Notes under the pieces: model-generated | What the model saw: the letters and a program-made list of their open reading frames with translations, nothing else | Database searches by the model: none | What the model was told of the DNA's origin: nothing | Translations under genes and position numbers: made by a program | Virus record (IMG/VR): IMGVR_UViG_3300037493_003494 | Coordinates: 1-32,760 of that record | Origin: a virus | Length of the DNA stretch: 32,760 nt | Strand: one strand, 5' to 3' | In this document: positions 12,429-18,795 of the stretch, piece by piece | Position numbering within the stretch: position 1 is the first letter of the stretch | Layout of the letters: each line of letters starts with the position of its first letter

Positions 12429-12526
12429 GGGCTAAACATCTAGAAACTCTCGGATGCGTTATGCTGGCCACTCTCTTTCTCGCGCCATTTATATACGTTT
12501 TAGCGTGCGAAATGATGGGATTCTGA
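12425..12526 (+). CDS. Tiny membrane protein (33 aa)
   Basis: ATGA overlap with the previous gene and a very strong Shine-Dalgarno (GGAGGAGGAGGAAAA). MRAKHLETLGCVMLATLFLA followed by PFIYVLACEMMGF is one transmembrane helix with a positive N-terminus, so probably N-in. No further function can be given. Followed by 70 bp non-coding containing an A/T-rich stretch (GGTATATAAAG) that may be a promoter or only the next leader. Confidence 0.5.
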   Translation: MRAKHLETLGCVMLATLFLAPFIYVLACEMMGF

Positions 12527-12596
12527 GAACAGGGAGGGGCGCGACTCCGATTAACGCGCATAATTTCGGTATATAAAGCAAACCAAATTCAAAATA

Positions 12597-12878
12597 ATGA
12601 TATTAACGATTCAATCTAAAAGTAATGCCCAAACAATTGTTGATCTTTTCAACGCGATAGTCGCGGGCGAGGAGAGCGAGCATCAGGCTCAACCGCTGAG
12701 TATTTATGATGAGCATAAGCACATTTGCTCGTTGGTCGCTCCGGACGGGACGCAAATTCTTGAGCTGATCATCGAGCGTGAGCGGGGGGACGTTCTTATT
12801 CCCGCGCCGCTTCCGGAGGGTGAGGAGGCTGGTGGAAAAGCATGGCCTAGAAGCAAAACCAAAAATAAGGGAAAATAA
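12597..12878 (+). CDS. Small hypothetical protein (93 aa)
   Basis: Leader TTCAAAATA before ATG. The N-terminal domain MILTIQSKSNAQTIVDLFNA, then IYDEHKHICSLVAPDGTQIL and ELIIERERGD, looks like a folded beta/alpha unit. The tail PAPLPEGEEAGGKAWPRSKT is disordered and basic at the end. No motif recognised. Stop TAA at 12876-12878 forms part of an A/T-rich leader-like string before the next frame. Confidence 0.55.
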   Translation: MILTIQSKSNAQTIVDLFNAIVAGEESEHQAQPLSIYDEHKHICSLVAPDGTQILELIIERERGDVLIPAPLPEGEEAGGKAWPRSKTKNKGK

Positions 12879-12910
12879 TTATCATCATCCTCCCCCACTG
12901 GAAGATCCAG

Positions 12911-13117
12911 GTGATGGGAGCGTTGGGGTGGGCGGACGTTAAGAGCCGCGATTCCAACGCTCGGTTTACCACCGTAGAATTTCCCACGCGCAAGCAGGCG
13001 GAGGATTGCGCGAAACTAATAAACCCGCCGGACTACTCCCATGGAAAAGTTAGAACAGTTCCCGCGCACCTTTTACCAGAGGACTACGACATCTATCCGG
13101 TAGGCATAAAACGGTAA
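12911..13117 (+). CDS. Small conserved phage-type protein (68 aa, start uncertain)
   Basis: The frame with a standard start begins GTG-ATG at 12911/12914, giving MMGALGWADVKSRDSNARFT, TVEFPTRKQAEDCAKLINPP. Upstream, the same frame continues in a protein-like way (IIILPHWKIQV) to 12881, where ATC follows a perfect copy of the genome's leader (AAAATAATT). So the true start may be a non-standard ATC, or an ATG lost by mutation. The family pattern (K.Q.MG.LGWAD.K ... TRxxAE) suggests the upstream residues belong to the protein. Function unknown. Confidence 0.55.
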   Translation: MMGALGWADVKSRDSNARFTTVEFPTRKQAEDCAKLINPPDYSHGKVRTVPAHLLPEDYDIYPVGIKR

Positions 13118-13332
13118 ATTCCAATTTCAATTCTAAGCATCAAAAACAGGCGAACCATATCAACACATCATCCGACATTAAAAAGCTCCCTACGAGCCTC
13201 CTAGAGCGTTTAAAGAGCATCCAAGCAGAGCGGATGAGCGGTATCTTCCGCTCGGCGGGCTTCAGCCCCAACTTCTTCAAACCGAATGCGTCCGCTCCGT
13301 CAGGAAGCGGTTTAAGCATTTCGTGTTTGTAA
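13054..13332 (+). other. Open frame without a standard start, possibly a decayed or frameshifted gene
   Basis: In the -1 frame relative to the gene ending at 13117, the sequence is open for 92 codons. Its second half reads like protein: SSDIKKLPTSLLERLKSIQA, ERMSGIFRSAGFSPNFFKPN, ASAPSGSGLSISCL. The only ATG is at 13234 (32 codons left). It ends one base before the terminator hairpin, as a real last gene would. It could be a gene with a non-standard start, the -1 frameshift extension of the preceding gene, or a remnant. This covers much of the 370-bp interval 13118-13487 that has no confirmed gene. Confidence 0.35.
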
Positions 13333-13333
13333 G

Positions 13334-13374
13334 AAGCCTATCCCCTTTTTTAGAAAGGGGATGGCTTATCTTTT
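13334..13374 (+). terminator. Rho-independent terminator closing the accessory operon
   Basis: AAGCC(T)ATCCCCTTT pairs with AAAGGGGATGGCTT, a 14-bp stem with one bulged T and a short TTTAG loop, followed by ATCTTTT. It separates the accessory train from the regulated unit starting at 13488. Confidence 0.88.
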
Positions 13375-13415
13375 AGATGAGTAGAAGGGTTATTGGTAAC
13401 TTTTGGGTAAGCATT

Positions 13416-13477
13416 GGTAAATTTACTTTTAGGTTATTCCAGGTTACTTGACAAATAGGTTGTGGTAAATTTACTTT
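13416..13477 (+). promoter_or_regulatory. Promoter/operator region with duplicated palindrome
   Basis: The 14-mer GGTAAATTTACTTT occurs at 13416-13429 and again at 13464-13477, 48 bp apart. Each copy contains the perfect 10-bp palindrome GTAAATTTAC. Between them is a perfect -35 box TTGACA (13448-13453), and the second palindrome falls where the -10 region would be. Related half-sites (GGTTAT, GGTTAC, GGTAAC) are scattered from 13389 to 13447. This is the layout of a repressor-controlled promoter for the gene at 13488. Confidence 0.6.
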
Positions 13478-13487
13478 ATTCTTACCA

Positions 13488-14144
13488 ATGAGTTATCTAG
13501 AAAACGGCGAAACATTAAGATCGGCCTTCCGATTGATGGGGCCGACAAAGCATGACATTGATCCGGCGAAGTCCGAGGTCATTAATAACATCCGCCGGGC
13601 AATGGACTATGGCGAGATTGACGCGGTTCGCGCATTCAATTCGATGCGGAACGTGAAGAGTGGCGTGTTGGTTTTTGATCGAATTCACCGAATCTGGCGC
13701 GGGTGCGATTGGGTTCCTACGGACGAGGAAGCGCGTAAGGACTTTGTTCTTGGCCAACTGTCTCAACTTCGACGCGACATGAATCGTGAGCTTGCGGAAA
13801 TCCGAAAGGAGTTAAACGAGCTTCGGCACACTAGGTCTAGGAGGAAAAAGGAAGCGGACATCCAGCCTCAAACTGAAGAACCTGACCCGAACATCGAAAG
13901 CTACTCCGTAGAATTAAAAAACGGTCCACTGACGATTTACCGTGATGAAAATGAGCCGGACAATGAATGGCAGAGACGCAAGGACCATGTGCTGAACCAG
14001 CGCGTCATGTTCCTGAACATAAGCGGGAAAAGCGGAACACCGGAGCAGGAAGACTACATTAAGCGAATGAATTTTCCGCCGAATAAACCTCCCGCGAAGC
14101 CGGCCAATTCTTTGGAATCGATCATTACCCAGGCGTGGACCTAA
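13488..14144 (+). CDS. Hypothetical protein with central coiled coil (218 aa), possible regulator
   Basis: The ATG lies 11 bp after the second operator palindrome, in a TTCTTACCA leader. The N-terminal domain (~1-80) contains EVINNIRRAMDYGEIDAVRA, FNSMRNVKSGVLVFDRIHRI and WRGCDWVP. A coiled coil with a basic end (~85-125: LRRDMNRELAEIRKELNELR, HTRSRRKKE) is followed by an acidic linker and a C-terminal helix pair. No HTH is evident. A control position directly behind its own operators, and the regulator-like excisionase gene behind it, suggest a regulatory or DNA-associated role, but the family is not recognised. Confidence 0.6.
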   Translation: MSYLENGETLRSAFRLMGPTKHDIDPAKSEVINNIRRAMDYGEIDAVRAFNSMRNVKSGVLVFDRIHRIWRGCDWVPTDEEARKDFVLGQLSQLRRDMNRELAEIRKELNELRHTRSRRKKEADIQPQTEEPDPNIESYSVELKNGPLTIYRDENEPDNEWQRRKDHVLNQRVMFLNISGKSGTPEQEDYIKRMNFPPNKPPAKPANSLESIITQAWT

Positions 14145-14149
14145 GAATT

Positions 14150-14207
14150 CTTAAAATAGATTTGACGCAACTCTGGTCAACTGCTAATTAGTCACCACAA
14201 TTTTAAG
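14150..14207 (+). promoter_or_regulatory. Candidate promoter framed by an inverted repeat
   Basis: CTTAAAAT (14150-14157) and ATTTTAAG (14200-14207) are perfect inverted 8-mers 42 bp apart. Between them lies TTGACG (14162-14167) with TAATTA 17 bp downstream, a weak promoter match. The right arm ends two bases before the ATG at 14210. Confidence 0.25.
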
Positions 14208-14209
14208 CT

Positions 14210-14431
14210 ATGAAATGCTACACAACGAAGATTGCCGCGCAGATGCTGCATGTGTGCGAGGAGACGCTGCGACGACTGTGCCGAGAAGGAGTGCAGCACC
14301 GCCGGGTTGGAAGGCGTATTCTGTTCACCGAGAGCGACATTGCCGCGCTGCTTGAATCGAAGATCATGCGCGATGAAGTAAATCCGTTCGCAAGGAAGCT
14401 TAAGGTCAAGCAGGAGGAGGAGGTAAAATGA
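14210..14431 (+). CDS. Excisionase/MerR-type HTH DNA-binding protein (73 aa)
   Basis: KIAAQMLHVCEETLRRLCRE, then GVQHRRVGRRILFTESDIAA and LLES is the standard single-domain winged-HTH of the excisionase (HTH_17/MerR-like) family: helix-turn-helix at ~7-27, a wing with RVGRRILF, then the ESDIAALL helix. The basic-acidic tail ends KVKQEEEVK, whose codons build GGAGGAGGAGG, the ribosome-binding site for the next gene (ATGA overlap). Family members act as recombination directionality factors or small regulators. No integrase is in the window, so a regulator of the neighbouring genes seems more likely. Confidence 0.82.
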   Translation: MKCYTTKIAAQMLHVCEETLRRLCREGVQHRRVGRRILFTESDIAALLESKIMRDEVNPFARKLKVKQEEEVK

Positions 14432-14943
14432 CTACCGAGGTTCAGGCGACTAAACGGTGTTCAAAGTGTTTTTCCGAGCAATCCGTCAACGAGTTTTATC
14501 CAAGTAAACACACAAAAGAGGGCAGGCAAGCGAAGTGCAAGGCATGCGAAGTTAAATACCGTCTTGCAAATCAAACTTCAATCAAACTTAGGCTAGAAAA
14601 ATATCGATCAAAGAATGCAAATAGAAACAGAGAGCGTGAAAAGGCAAGATATGCTCAAATTAAGTTAGACCCTGAGAAATACGCAAAATTACAGAGTAGA
14701 AGAAGAATCCAGAAGACATTAAGATTGCGTAATCCAACACATGTAAAAGCTAATTCAAAAGTATCAACAGCGATCCACCTTGGTAAAATTGTGAGGCCAA
14801 ATGAATGTTCCAAATGTGGTGATCAATGCAAGCCCGAGGCTCACCACGATAGTTACGAAGAATCTCAATGGCTAGTTGTGCGCTGGTTATGTAAATCTTG
14901 CCACGCCGCCCATCACCGAAAATATCCCGATCTACCCAAATAA
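14428..14943 (+). CDS. HNH-like zinc-binding endonuclease-type protein (171 aa)
   Basis: The N-terminal zinc ribbon has CSKC and CKAC pairs (residues ~11-40: RCSKCFSEQSVNEFY ... QAKCKACEVKYR). A long basic helix follows (EKYRSKNANRNREREKARYA). The C-terminal domain holds CSKCGDQCKPEAHHDSYEES, then VVRWLCKSCHAAHHRKYPD, with paired CxxC and a central AHHDSY, the pattern of small HNH-type nuclease domains in phages. Base composition is more A/T-rich than the genes around it, as for mobile HNH genes. Strong Shine-Dalgarno and ATGA coupling to the excisionase-like gene. The nuclease activity is inferred, not proven; it could be a DNA-binding zinc protein only. Confidence 0.72.
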   Translation: MTTEVQATKRCSKCFSEQSVNEFYPSKHTKEGRQAKCKACEVKYRLANQTSIKLRLEKYRSKNANRNREREKARYAQIKLDPEKYAKLQSRRRIQKTLRLRNPTHVKANSKVSTAIHLGKIVRPNECSKCGDQCKPEAHHDSYEESQWLVVRWLCKSCHAAHHRKYPDLPK

Positions 14944-14947
14944 TTTT

Positions 14948-14968
14948 ATCCACCTCAACTAGGTGGAT
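14948..14968. other. Perfect hairpin/palindrome ATCCACCT-CAACT-AGGTGGAT
   Basis: An 8-bp perfect stem with a 5-nt loop five bases after the HNH-like gene. No T-run follows on the plus strand, so it is not a normal terminator. It may be an operator, an RNA processing site or a weak pause for the recombination operon starting at 15003. Confidence 0.4.
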
Positions 14969-15002
14969 GTGTCAGAAAAACAAAAAATAGAGAATACAAA
15001 GT

Positions 15003-15806
15003 ATGAGCAACCAAACATTAACTACAGTCGCAACAACGCAACCGCTGGCAGTGGCCAGCCCTGACTTCTACGAACAAGCCTGCACATCGCTAGACGCCGT
15101 AAAGACTCTTGGAGATTGGATAGCTCACTCTGGCATGTTCGGATGCGTTAAGCCCGAGCAGGGCTACGTCCTTGCCCTTGAGTGCATCGCCAGTCGGATG
15201 ACTCCGCTCTCTTGGAAGCGCGAGAACCATTTGATTAATGGAAACATCACCATGAAGAGCGAATCGATGCTCTCTGGGTTGATGAATGCCGGTTGGGACA
15301 TCGACTGGATTCAGTTCGATGCGGTCGCCGCCATCGCTGATTTCAGCAAGGGAGTGAAGAAGGTTCGCGTCTCGTTCACCTCAGACGACGCGAAGCTTGC
15401 AGGATTGCTTCCGGCAAAGCCCGGCAGTGGATGGGCGAAGTTTCCGGCTGAGATGCTGAGAGCGCGTGTCACTAGCAAGGCGACAAGGATGCTTGATCCT
15501 CGGATCACTCAAGGGCGATACACGCCTGAGGAAGTGTCCGACTTCTCTGGGCCAGCGTCTACAGGCTCGTCATCTCCGGCTCCCGCTCCGGTCAACGTGA
15601 CACCGGAGATCTCAATTATCGAAAAACTCGAAAAAATTCTGGAGCCGATTTCGGAAATCGCTAATGCGTTTCTTGTTCACAAGAATCTGATTAAGGCTGA
15701 CCAAAATTTCAGAGATGTTTCGGGCAAGGTGGCCAACATCATCTTGGCGGATGCTGAAGACTTCATTACAAAGGCTAAAGCTTTCTCTAACCCTGGGCCT
15801 GAGTGA
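15003..15806 (+). CDS. RecT-like single-strand annealing protein (267 aa)
   Basis: Central blocks GYVLALECIASRMTPLSWKR, ENHLINGNITMKSESMLSGL, a WDIDWIQFD segment, AEMLRARVTSKATRMLDPRI and RYTPEEVSDF follow the plan of phage recombinases in the RecT-like group (a LINGxxxxKSExMxA block, then MLRARxxSxxxRxxxP...GxYTPEEV). It is directly followed by a RecE-like exonuclease and an SSB-like gene, the standard recombination cassette. Expected role: anneal complementary single strands at processed ends. The C-terminal ~90 residues after a Ser/Pro linker are helical and lineage-specific. The leader is GAATACAAAGT. No direct catalytic motif exists for this family, so context carries much of the weight. 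Confidence 0.75.
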   Translation: MSNQTLTTVATTQPLAVASPDFYEQACTSLDAVKTLGDWIAHSGMFGCVKPEQGYVLALECIASRMTPLSWKRENHLINGNITMKSESMLSGLMNAGWDIDWIQFDAVAAIADFSKGVKKVRVSFTSDDAKLAGLLPAKPGSGWAKFPAEMLRARVTSKATRMLDPRITQGRYTPEEVSDFSGPASTGSSSPAPAPVNVTPEISIIEKLEKILEPISEIANAFLVHKNLIKADQNFRDVSGKVANIILADAEDFITKAKAFSNPGPE

Positions 15807-15815
15807 TTTTGAAAA

Positions 15816-16655
15816 ATGAAAATTGAACCATATTTCAAAGCGTCAACCATAATGAACCAGCACACTGTAATCAATCGCGTGGTGAACGAGACCATGCCAG
15901 CGGAAAGCTATCACGCGACGGATGCTTTATCCAAGTCAACGATGACCAAGGCTCTGAAGTCTCCGGCGCACTATCAGGCCGCGCTAATGGAGCGGTCTGA
16001 GCCATCGAAGGCGATGCAACTTGGGACCGCGATCCACACTTCGATTCTGGAACCGGCTCTTTATTCTGAGATTGTCGCGATCCTACCTTCCGACATCGAC
16101 GGACGTACGAAGGAGGGCAAAGTTTGGCGGGAAGCGAATAAGAGTCGCATCCAACTTACGGTCGCGGAGCATGTCGAAGTGCAAGGAGTGGCCCACTCGG
16201 TAAGAAGTCATCCCTTTTGGGACATCATTAGTTGGCCGCACAAGATTGAGGCGAGTGTGTTCGGACAGGATCTTGAAACTGGACTTGCTTTGAAAGCACG
16301 GCCCGATCTTTGGGTAAATGAAACGACGCTGGTGGACATCAAGACGACGGACGATGCGTCACCGGAAGCTTTCACTCGGACGATTGCCGCGTTCCGATAC
16401 CACATTCAGGCAGCGCATTACCTTGCCATGACCGGAGCCGAGGAGTTCTATTTTGTGGCGGTGGAGCGGAAGGCTCCGTATGCGGTCGCCATCTACAAAC
16501 TGGATTCAGAATGGCTCCAGGCTGGCGAGATCCTACGAAGGAATGCGATTATGACCATCCATGAATGCCGCGCACTGGACAGTTGGCCAGCCTATCCAAC
16601 AGCAACGCAGACACTTTCTTGCCCAAAATGGGCTTTGAATAAATCGGAAACTTAA
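15816..16655 (+). CDS. RecE-like PD-(D/E)xK exonuclease (279 aa)
   Basis: Characteristic blocks in order: YHATDALSKSTMTKALKSPA (residues ~32-51), AMQLGTAIHTSILEP (~66-80), ALKARPDLWVN with Asp164, LVDIKTTDDAS with Asp174 and Lys176 (the D...D-x-K active site), and YHIQAAHYL (~195-203). These match the exonuclease VIII/RecE C-terminal nuclease family, which degrades one strand from double-strand ends to feed a RecT partner, encoded just upstream. Start at 15816 (GTGATTTTGAAAA before ATG) is used; ATG at 15852 would remove 12 residues before the conserved part and is equally possible. Length fits the isolated nuclease domain. Confidence 0.88.
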   Translation: MKIEPYFKASTIMNQHTVINRVVNETMPAESYHATDALSKSTMTKALKSPAHYQAALMERSEPSKAMQLGTAIHTSILEPALYSEIVAILPSDIDGRTKEGKVWREANKSRIQLTVAEHVEVQGVAHSVRSHPFWDIISWPHKIEASVFGQDLETGLALKARPDLWVNETTLVDIKTTDDASPEAFTRTIAAFRYHIQAAHYLAMTGAEEFYFVAVERKAPYAVAIYKLDSEWLQAGEILRRNAIMTIHECRALDSWPAYPTATQTLSCPKWALNKSET

Positions 16656-16664
16656 AATAACATT

Positions 16665-17120
16665 ATGTTTGAAATTAATAGAAAAGACGCTGGAGGTCGG
16701 TATATTGATGCCGAGGGCGATCACTTGGTGACGGTGTCCAAGGTTGAAGAGAACTTGGATGCGAAGGGTAGAGAAGTTTGCAAGGTAACGTTCAAGACGG
16801 ACGACGGTGCGACGATCAATGATCGTTTCATTAATCAGGAGAACCTTTGGTTTCGGATTAACCAGATGGTTGTGGCAACGCGGCATAATGTGCCGGATGG
16901 AGCGAAGTACGATTTCACAGGGGTTAAGGGAAGCTATGCAGCGTTCCTGAGATCCATGATCGGACTGGACCTGATCATCACTGTGAAGCCAGAGGAGTAC
17001 CAATTGAATGGCGAGACAAAGAAAGCGATGCGGATCAAGAGAATGAAAGCCTCTGATGGGGTTGTGAAGGCGGCGGTGGTTTCGGATAACGATGGTGCGA
17101 CGGATGAAATACCGTTCTGA
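16665..17120 (+). CDS. SSB-like / DUF669-type single-strand DNA-binding protein (151 aa)
   Basis: Small beta-rich domain (GGRYIDAEGDHLVTVSKVEE, CKVTFKTDDGATINDRF, then ... LDLIITVKPEEYQLNGETKK) with a flexible end that closes in DEIPF. An acidic -D-[DE]-I-P-F tip is the signature with which SSB-type proteins recruit partners, so this is probably a recombination-associated SSB. It follows the RecT-like and RecE-like genes with only a 9-nt gap, and has a leader TAAAATAACATT. It is distinct from the second, OB-fold SSB-like gene at 21142. Confidence 0.75.
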   Translation: MFEINRKDAGGRYIDAEGDHLVTVSKVEENLDAKGREVCKVTFKTDDGATINDRFINQENLWFRINQMVVATRHNVPDGAKYDFTGVKGSYAAFLRSMIGLDLIITVKPEEYQLNGETKKAMRIKRMKASDGVVKAAVVSDNDGATDEIPF

Positions 17121-17167
17121 ATAGGGACAATGAGGGGAGCGCATTCAACCAAACGCTCATAAAAATT

Positions 17168-17407
17168 ATGAAAATTATAACAACACGGTCGGTAAAATGG
17201 ATTGTTGGTCCGGTGGATGAGTCAGTCTATTCTGATGAATTGACATCGGTGGAAATTTTAGACGAGGGCGCAGGCGAATTTGTCCAAATCTCGCAGTGCG
17301 ATGAGGATCGCGCTGATGAAAAAATCAAGATCAGTCCAGAGGAATGGCCGGAGCTTATGAACGCAATTGACCAGGCAATTAAGATGTGTAAGGAGATGCC
17401 AAAATGA
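17168..17407 (+). CDS. Small hypothetical protein (79 aa), head of the mini-gene chain
   Basis: Leader CATAAAAATT directly before ATG, no Shine-Dalgarno. The product MKIITTRSVKWIVGPVDESV, YSDELTSVEILDEGAGEFVQ, then SPEEWPELMNAIDQAIKMCK looks like a small beta sheet with a C-terminal helix (WPELMNAIDQAIKM). The final codons (KEMPK) include AAGGAG, the ribosome site for the next gene, whose ATG overlaps this TGA. Family not recognised. Confidence 0.65.
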   Translation: MKIITTRSVKWIVGPVDESVYSDELTSVEILDEGAGEFVQISQCDEDRADEKIKISPEEWPELMNAIDQAIKMCKEMPK

Positions 17408-17655
17408 GCGATCCGAAACACATTAACACAGGCGTCCCAATGCAGGACGAGGTTAGCGACATCGCGAACAACGGAGGACCGGCGTTTCCGGTCACCAATT
17501 GGGCCTCTTCGGGCATGACCCTGCGCGATTATTTTGCGGCGACAGCGTTGCAAAAGTGGTGGTATATCGCGGGTAACGAAAAAGCCGACGCAATAGCTCA
17601 CGGCTGTTATCAATATGCCGACGCAATGCTCAGGGCTAGGGAGGCCAAACCATGA
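17404..17655 (+). CDS. Conserved phage small protein, NGGPAFP/GMTLRDYFA family (83 aa)
   Basis: The motif pair NNGGPAFPV and SSGMTLRDYFAATALQ is one of the most recognisable signatures among phage small proteins; its function is not known. The rest (KADAIAHGCYQYADAMLRAR) is a helical end. The last codons (REAKP) carry AGGGAGG for the next gene. ATGA overlaps at both ends. Cytosolic. Confidence 0.85.
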   Translation: MSDPKHINTGVPMQDEVSDIANNGGPAFPVTNWASSGMTLRDYFAATALQKWWYIAGNEKADAIAHGCYQYADAMLRAREAKP

Positions 17656-17837
17656 ACTCCCCCGCCGAATCTATGCTGATAGATGAGCGGATCAAAAACA
17701 GAAAACTGGAGCAATATGTCGCCGCCTTAGAACAGCTCATTGTCGGGCTACACGACGACGACGACATCGGCAAGCGGCGCATGGATATCTTAAAACTCAA
17801 GTACACAATTTACATTTATAAATACGCATCCAAATGA
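17652..17837 (+). CDS. Small helical protein (61 aa)
   Basis: MNSPAESMLIDERIKNRKLE, then QYVAALEQLIVGLHDDDDIG and a basic end (KRRMDILKLKYTIYIYKYAS). It is likely a short coiled coil with an Asp4 turn. Strong Shine-Dalgarno inside the previous gene, ATGA overlaps on both sides. No family known. Confidence 0.6.
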   Translation: MNSPAESMLIDERIKNRKLEQYVAALEQLIVGLHDDDDIGKRRMDILKLKYTIYIYKYASK

Positions 17838-17989
17838 GTACCTCAAAGCACAGAACTAAAATTAGAAAATTAGACGCGGGAACTAAAAATCCAGTCTCAC
17901 ACGACGGGCTTACCAACACTCAGAAAATTGTCGCGGAAAAGTACCGGGCTTGGCTCGTTCGCCGAGGCTTCCGAGAGGAGGCACTATGA
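17834..17989 (+). CDS. Small basic protein (51 aa)
   Basis: MSTSKHRTKIRKLDAGTKNP, VSHDGLTNTQKIVAEKYRAW, LVRRGFREEAL. It is rich in Lys/Arg and could bind nucleic acid, but no motif shows this. The last codons (REEAL) contain GAGAGGAGG, the ribosome site for the next gene. ATGA overlaps at both ends support reality despite the short length. Confidence 0.58.
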   Translation: MSTSKHRTKIRKLDAGTKNPVSHDGLTNTQKIVAEKYRAWLVRRGFREEAL

Positions 17990-18309
17990 CACCTCAAAAA
18001 CAACGTATCGCCATTGCGGAAGCGTGTGGACTGACAAACGTAGTACCCGTGGTCATCAGGAACGTACGGCATCAAGGCGACGATATTACAGTTAGGATCT
18101 CGTCGGATTCTGGGCAGGTTCCGGACTACATTTACGACCTCAATGCCATGCACGATGCGGAGAAGGTGCTGACGGGCGAGCAAGTGGCTGCGTATGTCAC
18201 GACGCTTTACCTTGAGGTGCAGCCTAAGCCAATGTTGCACCACGCTACCGCCGCCCAACGCGCCGAGGCTTTTCTCCGCACGATTGGTAAATGGGAGGAG
18301 GCGACATGA
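17986..18309 (+). CDS. Hypothetical protein (107 aa)
   Basis: Start chosen at 17986 because GGAGG lies seven bases upstream and the ATG overlaps the preceding TGA. MTPQKQRIAIAEACGLTNVV, a short central sheet (DDITVRISSDSGQVPDYIYD), LNAMHDAEKVLTGEQVAAYV and the end ATAAQRAEAFLRTIGKWEEA. The segment 'xxIAEAxGW ... PDYxxDLNAMHDAEKxL ... AAQRAEAFLRTxGKW' is a layout common in phage-encoded proteins that track recombination genes; function unknown. Followed by ATGA overlap. Confidence 0.75.
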   Translation: MTPQKQRIAIAEACGLTNVVPVVIRNVRHQGDDITVRISSDSGQVPDYIYDLNAMHDAEKVLTGEQVAAYVTTLYLEVQPKPMLHHATAAQRAEAFLRTIGKWEEAT

Positions 18310-18473
18310 GCGACACCCCGAGAACGGACGCGGCAGAATTCTATCCGAGTGATTCAAAGGAAAAGGTTTGCGACGCAGAATTTACGCGCATACTTGAACG
18401 CCACCTAAACTCAGCAAACGACCTTATTGTCAGGCTACAGGCAACAATTAATCGTTTGGAGGAGGCGCAATGA
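18306..18473 (+). CDS. Small MSDTPRTDAA-type protein (55 aa)
   Basis: The N-terminus MSDTPRTDAAEFY and the C-terminal helix FTRILERHLNSANDLIVRLQ, then ATINRLEEAQ match a very common phage mini-protein type (MSDTPRTDA...LERELN.AN..I..LE). Start at 18306 (GGGAGGAGGCGAC before ATG, ATGA overlap). Likely a short coiled-coil. The terminal LEEAQ codons provide GGAGGAGGC for the next gene, whose N-terminus again reads MSDTP. Confidence 0.78.
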   Translation: MSDTPRTDAAEFYPSDSKEKVCDAEFTRILERHLNSANDLIVRLQATINRLEEAQ

Positions 18474-18670
18474 GCGACACACCGGGAGAACAGTCAGACG
18501 ACTGCGACATCATCTGTCCGCATTGCGGTTATCGCGCTCAAGCGCAACCATGCGATGGGGATGCAAACGAAAACCCATCAGAACGTGAATGCAACGAGTG
18601 CGGAAAACCGTTCCTGCTCTACGCATCCATAAGCATAACCTACCACACACAATTTAAGGAGGCACTGTGA
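18470..18670 (+). CDS. Small zinc-ribbon protein (66 aa)
   Basis: Two Cys pairs, CPHC (residues ~16-19) and CNEC (~42-45), form a zinc ribbon: DIICPHCGYRAQAQPC ... ERECNECGKPFLLYASISI. Zinc ribbons of this size may bind nucleic acid or partner proteins. The start MSDTPGEQSDDC shares the MSDTP of its neighbour. GGAGGAGGCGCA precedes the ATG. Stop overlaps a GTG start (GTGA). Confidence 0.72.
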   Translation: MSDTPGEQSDDCDIICPHCGYRAQAQPCDGDANENPSERECNECGKPFLLYASISITYHTQFKEAL

Positions 18671-18795
18671 GCTTCAAAGAATGGCTAGATGCAATGAGAG
18701 ACGAGTGGGAATTTCACAAACGTCACCCCGAGCTGTTTGTCGTTTGGGCGGGAGTAGCATGGGCAACCTACACCCTCGCAAAGGAGGCTCTGTGA
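18667..18795 (+). CDS. Tiny hypothetical protein (42 aa, GTG start)
   Basis: GTG overlaps the previous TGA (GTGA) behind AAGGAGGCACT. MSFKEWLDAMRDEWEFHKRH, then PELFVVWAGVAWATYTLAKE and AL: an amphipathic N-terminal helix followed by a possible membrane-spanning helix (LFVVWAGVAWATYTLA). It ends KEAL, exactly like the preceding gene, with AAGGAGGCTCT as the next ribosome site, so the two junctions are duplicates. Confidence 0.6.
   Translation: MSFKEWLDAMRDEWEFHKRHPELFVVWAGVAWATYTLAKEAL

Noticed and set aside
14948-14968. Terminator after the HNH-like gene
   Set aside because: Perfect stem but no T-run on either strand in the right place; kept only as a hairpin.
15311-15508. 65-aa minus frame in the RecT-like gene
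   Set aside because: Antisense shadow of a conserved region.
16533-17144. 203-aa minus frame across the SSB-like gene
   Set aside because: His/Arg-rich antisense shadow of a well-supported gene.
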